From assembly GCA_900548145.1 (NCBI GenBank), contig URJB01000049.1:1-16405 (forward strand): 16,405 nucleotides of DNA. The letters run 5' to 3'. A program made the translations under genes and the position numbers. The notes under the pieces are model-generated. The model saw only the letters and a program-made list of their open reading frames with translations, was not told the DNA's origin and did not search any database. This DNA is from an uncultured Eubacteriales bacterium. Lineage in GTDB: Bacteria; Bacillota; Clostridia; Christensenellales; Aristaeellaceae. Positions 15,325 through 16,405 of this stretch are shown here, piece by piece; within the stretch, counting starts at the first letter, position 1, and every line of letters starts with the position of its first letter.

Positions 15325-16266
15325 ATGGCGAATATTACCGCTCAGATGGTAAAGGAACTGCGCGAAATGACCCAGGCCGGTATGATGGACTGCAAAAAGG
15401 CCCTGACCGAAGCCGAGGGCGTAATGGAAAAGGCCATCGAATGGCTGCGTGAAAAGGGCCTTGCCGCCGCCGCCAAGAAGGCCGGCCGCATCGCCGCCGA
15501 AGGTCTGGTCGCCAGCTATGTGTCCGATGACGCGTCTGTGGGCGTGATCGTGGAAGTGAACTGCGAGACCGACTTCGTTGCCAACACCGACAACTTCAAG
15601 GCCTTCTGCGCCAAGGTCGCCAAGCACATCGCGCTGGCCAAGCCCGCTGACGTGGACGAGTTGCTGGCTCAGAAGTATGTGGACGACGAAAGCAAGACCA
15701 TCACCGACCTGGTGAGCGACGCGACCGTTGCCATCGGCGAGAAGATCTCCATCCGCCGCTTCGCCCGTTTCGAGACCAAGGACGGCGCTGTGGAAAGCTA
15801 TATCCACATGGGCGGCAAGATCGGCGTTCTGGTGGAGACCAAGAACGACAATTCCGCTACCTTCTCCGCGCCCGCTTTCAAGGCGTTCTATCATGACGTG
15901 GCCCTGCAGATCGCCGCTGCCCGTCCTTCCTATGTCCGCAAGGACGAAGTGCCCTCCGAGAACCTGAACAAGGAAAAGGAAATCCTCCGCGCTCAGGCTC
16001 TGAATGAAGGCAAGCCCGAGAAGATCGTGGACAAGATGGTCGAAGGCCGTATCGAAAAGTACTACAAGGAAGTCTGCCTGCTGGAGCAGCCCTTCGTGAA
16101 GGACAGCGACAAGAGCATCAAGCAGGTCATGGCCGAGACCGCCAAGGAGATCGGCGCGAACATTGACATCGTGCGCTTCGAGCGTTTTGAGCGCGGCGAA
16201 GGCATCGAAAAGCGCCAGGACAACTTCGCGGAAGAAATCGCCGCTCAGATGACTGCCAAGGCCTGA
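15325..16266 (+). CDS. tsf: Elongation factor Ts
   Basis: 313 residues. EF-Ts exchanges GDP for GTP on EF-Tu in the cytoplasm. The N-terminal UBA-like module reads KELREMTQAGMMDCKKALTE, with the KKAGRIAAEGLV segment after it. The EF-Tu contact motif TDFVANT is at 82-88, and the core has the expected VEVNCE and IHMGGKIGVLVET strands plus LLEQPFVKDSDKSIKQVM. It is somewhat longer than the E. coli protein, as in many clostridia. ATG 15325 has AAAGGAGA upstream (about 15310-15317) and a 7-base spacer. It is probably both read through from rpsB and limited by the gap hairpin. No pyrH follows within the window. Confidence 0.97.
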   Translation: MANITAQMVKELREMTQAGMMDCKKALTEAEGVMEKAIEWLREKGLAAAAKKAGRIAAEGLVASYVSDDASVGVIVEVNCETDFVANTDNFKAFCAKVAKHIALAKPADVDELLAQKYVDDESKTITDLVSDATVAIGEKISIRRFARFETKDGAVESYIHMGGKIGVLVETKNDNSATFSAPAFKAFYHDVALQIAAARPSYVRKDEVPSENLNKEKEILRAQALNEGKPEKIVDKMVEGRIEKYYKEVCLLEQPFVKDSDKSIKQVMAETAKEIGANIDIVRFERFERGEGIEKRQDNFAEEIAAQMTAKA

Positions 16267-16405
16267 GACCTTGGCGGCGGACTGCTTGCCGTAGGCGCGC
16301 AGGGTGCTCAGGAGACATGAAAGTGGACTTCGGAGTTACCGCCGCTCGGCGACAGGCCTCACGGGCAGGGGCAGTACCCCTGCACCCCGGATCGCGCCCA
16401 AAGGG
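16267..16405 (+). other. Non-coding region after tsf
   Basis: No gene with a ribosome binding site is seen. It contains a GC-rich block near 16273-16306 resembling parts of the rpsB leader, and a 7-bp hairpin GCAGGGG (16365-16371) with CCCCTGC (16377-16383), loop CAGTA. No T-run follows the hairpin within the window. The expected downstream gene, pyrH in many Firmicutes, is not visible. Confidence 0.6.
16368..16390 (+). repeat. Degenerate intergenic repeat, copy B
   Basis: GGGGCAG, four bases, CCTGCACC, CCGG, matching copy A at 3901-3924. The similarity continues upstream with a TTCGGAGTTACCGCCGC block. The region closes with CCCAAAGGG. Confidence 0.45.

Noticed and set aside
14407..15894. 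Long minus-strand open frame across rpsB and tsf
   Set aside because: It runs opposite two certain genes, with compositional bias and no recognisable domain.
1..16405. CRISPR array, tRNA, rRNA, insertion sequence or phage genes
   Set aside because: I looked for regularly spaced repeats, tRNA-like arms, transposase motifs and integrase motifs and found none that hold up.

Overview
The window is GC-rich DNA from a low-GC-type lineage by gene content. Strong AAGGAGG-like ribosome binding sites, TTG and GTG starts, sigma-A-type promoters, a GH42 beta-galactosidase with an AraC regulator, and a GldA/F/G-DUF4340 exporter cassette together suggest a GC-rich gut Clostridia member (Oscillospiraceae or Christensenellales-like). 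This is inference from gene style; no 16S or other phylogenetic marker was compared. Coding density is high. I see no tRNA, rRNA, CRISPR array, insertion sequence or phage gene.

Layout: (1) 1-249 is non-coding with a possible promoter. (2) 250-3755, plus strand: a DUF58 protein and a membrane transglutaminase-like protein, the pair usually found with a MoxR AAA+ ATPase; no MoxR gene is present here. (3) 3756-3985: convergent intergenic region with hairpins and a two-way terminator. (4) 3986-7158, minus strand: inorganic pyrophosphatase, a fusion of an Mbeg1/DUF2974-like hydrolase to a GNAT acetyltransferase, and an AraC-family regulator. (5) 7159-7345: divergent control region with two opposed promoters and a repeated A-rich site on each side. 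(6) 7346-9397: GH42 beta-galactosidase, then a strong terminator. (7) 9575-14275: four-gene operon with start/stop overlaps (ABC ATPase, ABC-2 permease, GldG-like protein, DUF4340 protein). (8) 14276-16266: terminator, strong extended -10 promoter, structured leader, rpsB, a hairpin in the gap, and tsf. (9) 16267-16405: non-coding, with a repeat-like hairpin.

How the genes work together: AraC and GH42 form a likely sugar-responsive pair. The four-gene cassette is a membrane complex with an ATPase, a permease and two single-pass extracytoplasmic partners; its substrate is unknown. rpsB-tsf is a conserved translation operon. The most unusual items are the hydrolase-acetyltransferase fusion, the symmetric AraC/GH42 control region, the foldable rpsB leader, and short degenerate repeats shared among the non-coding gaps. 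I found no clear new defence or mobile system.
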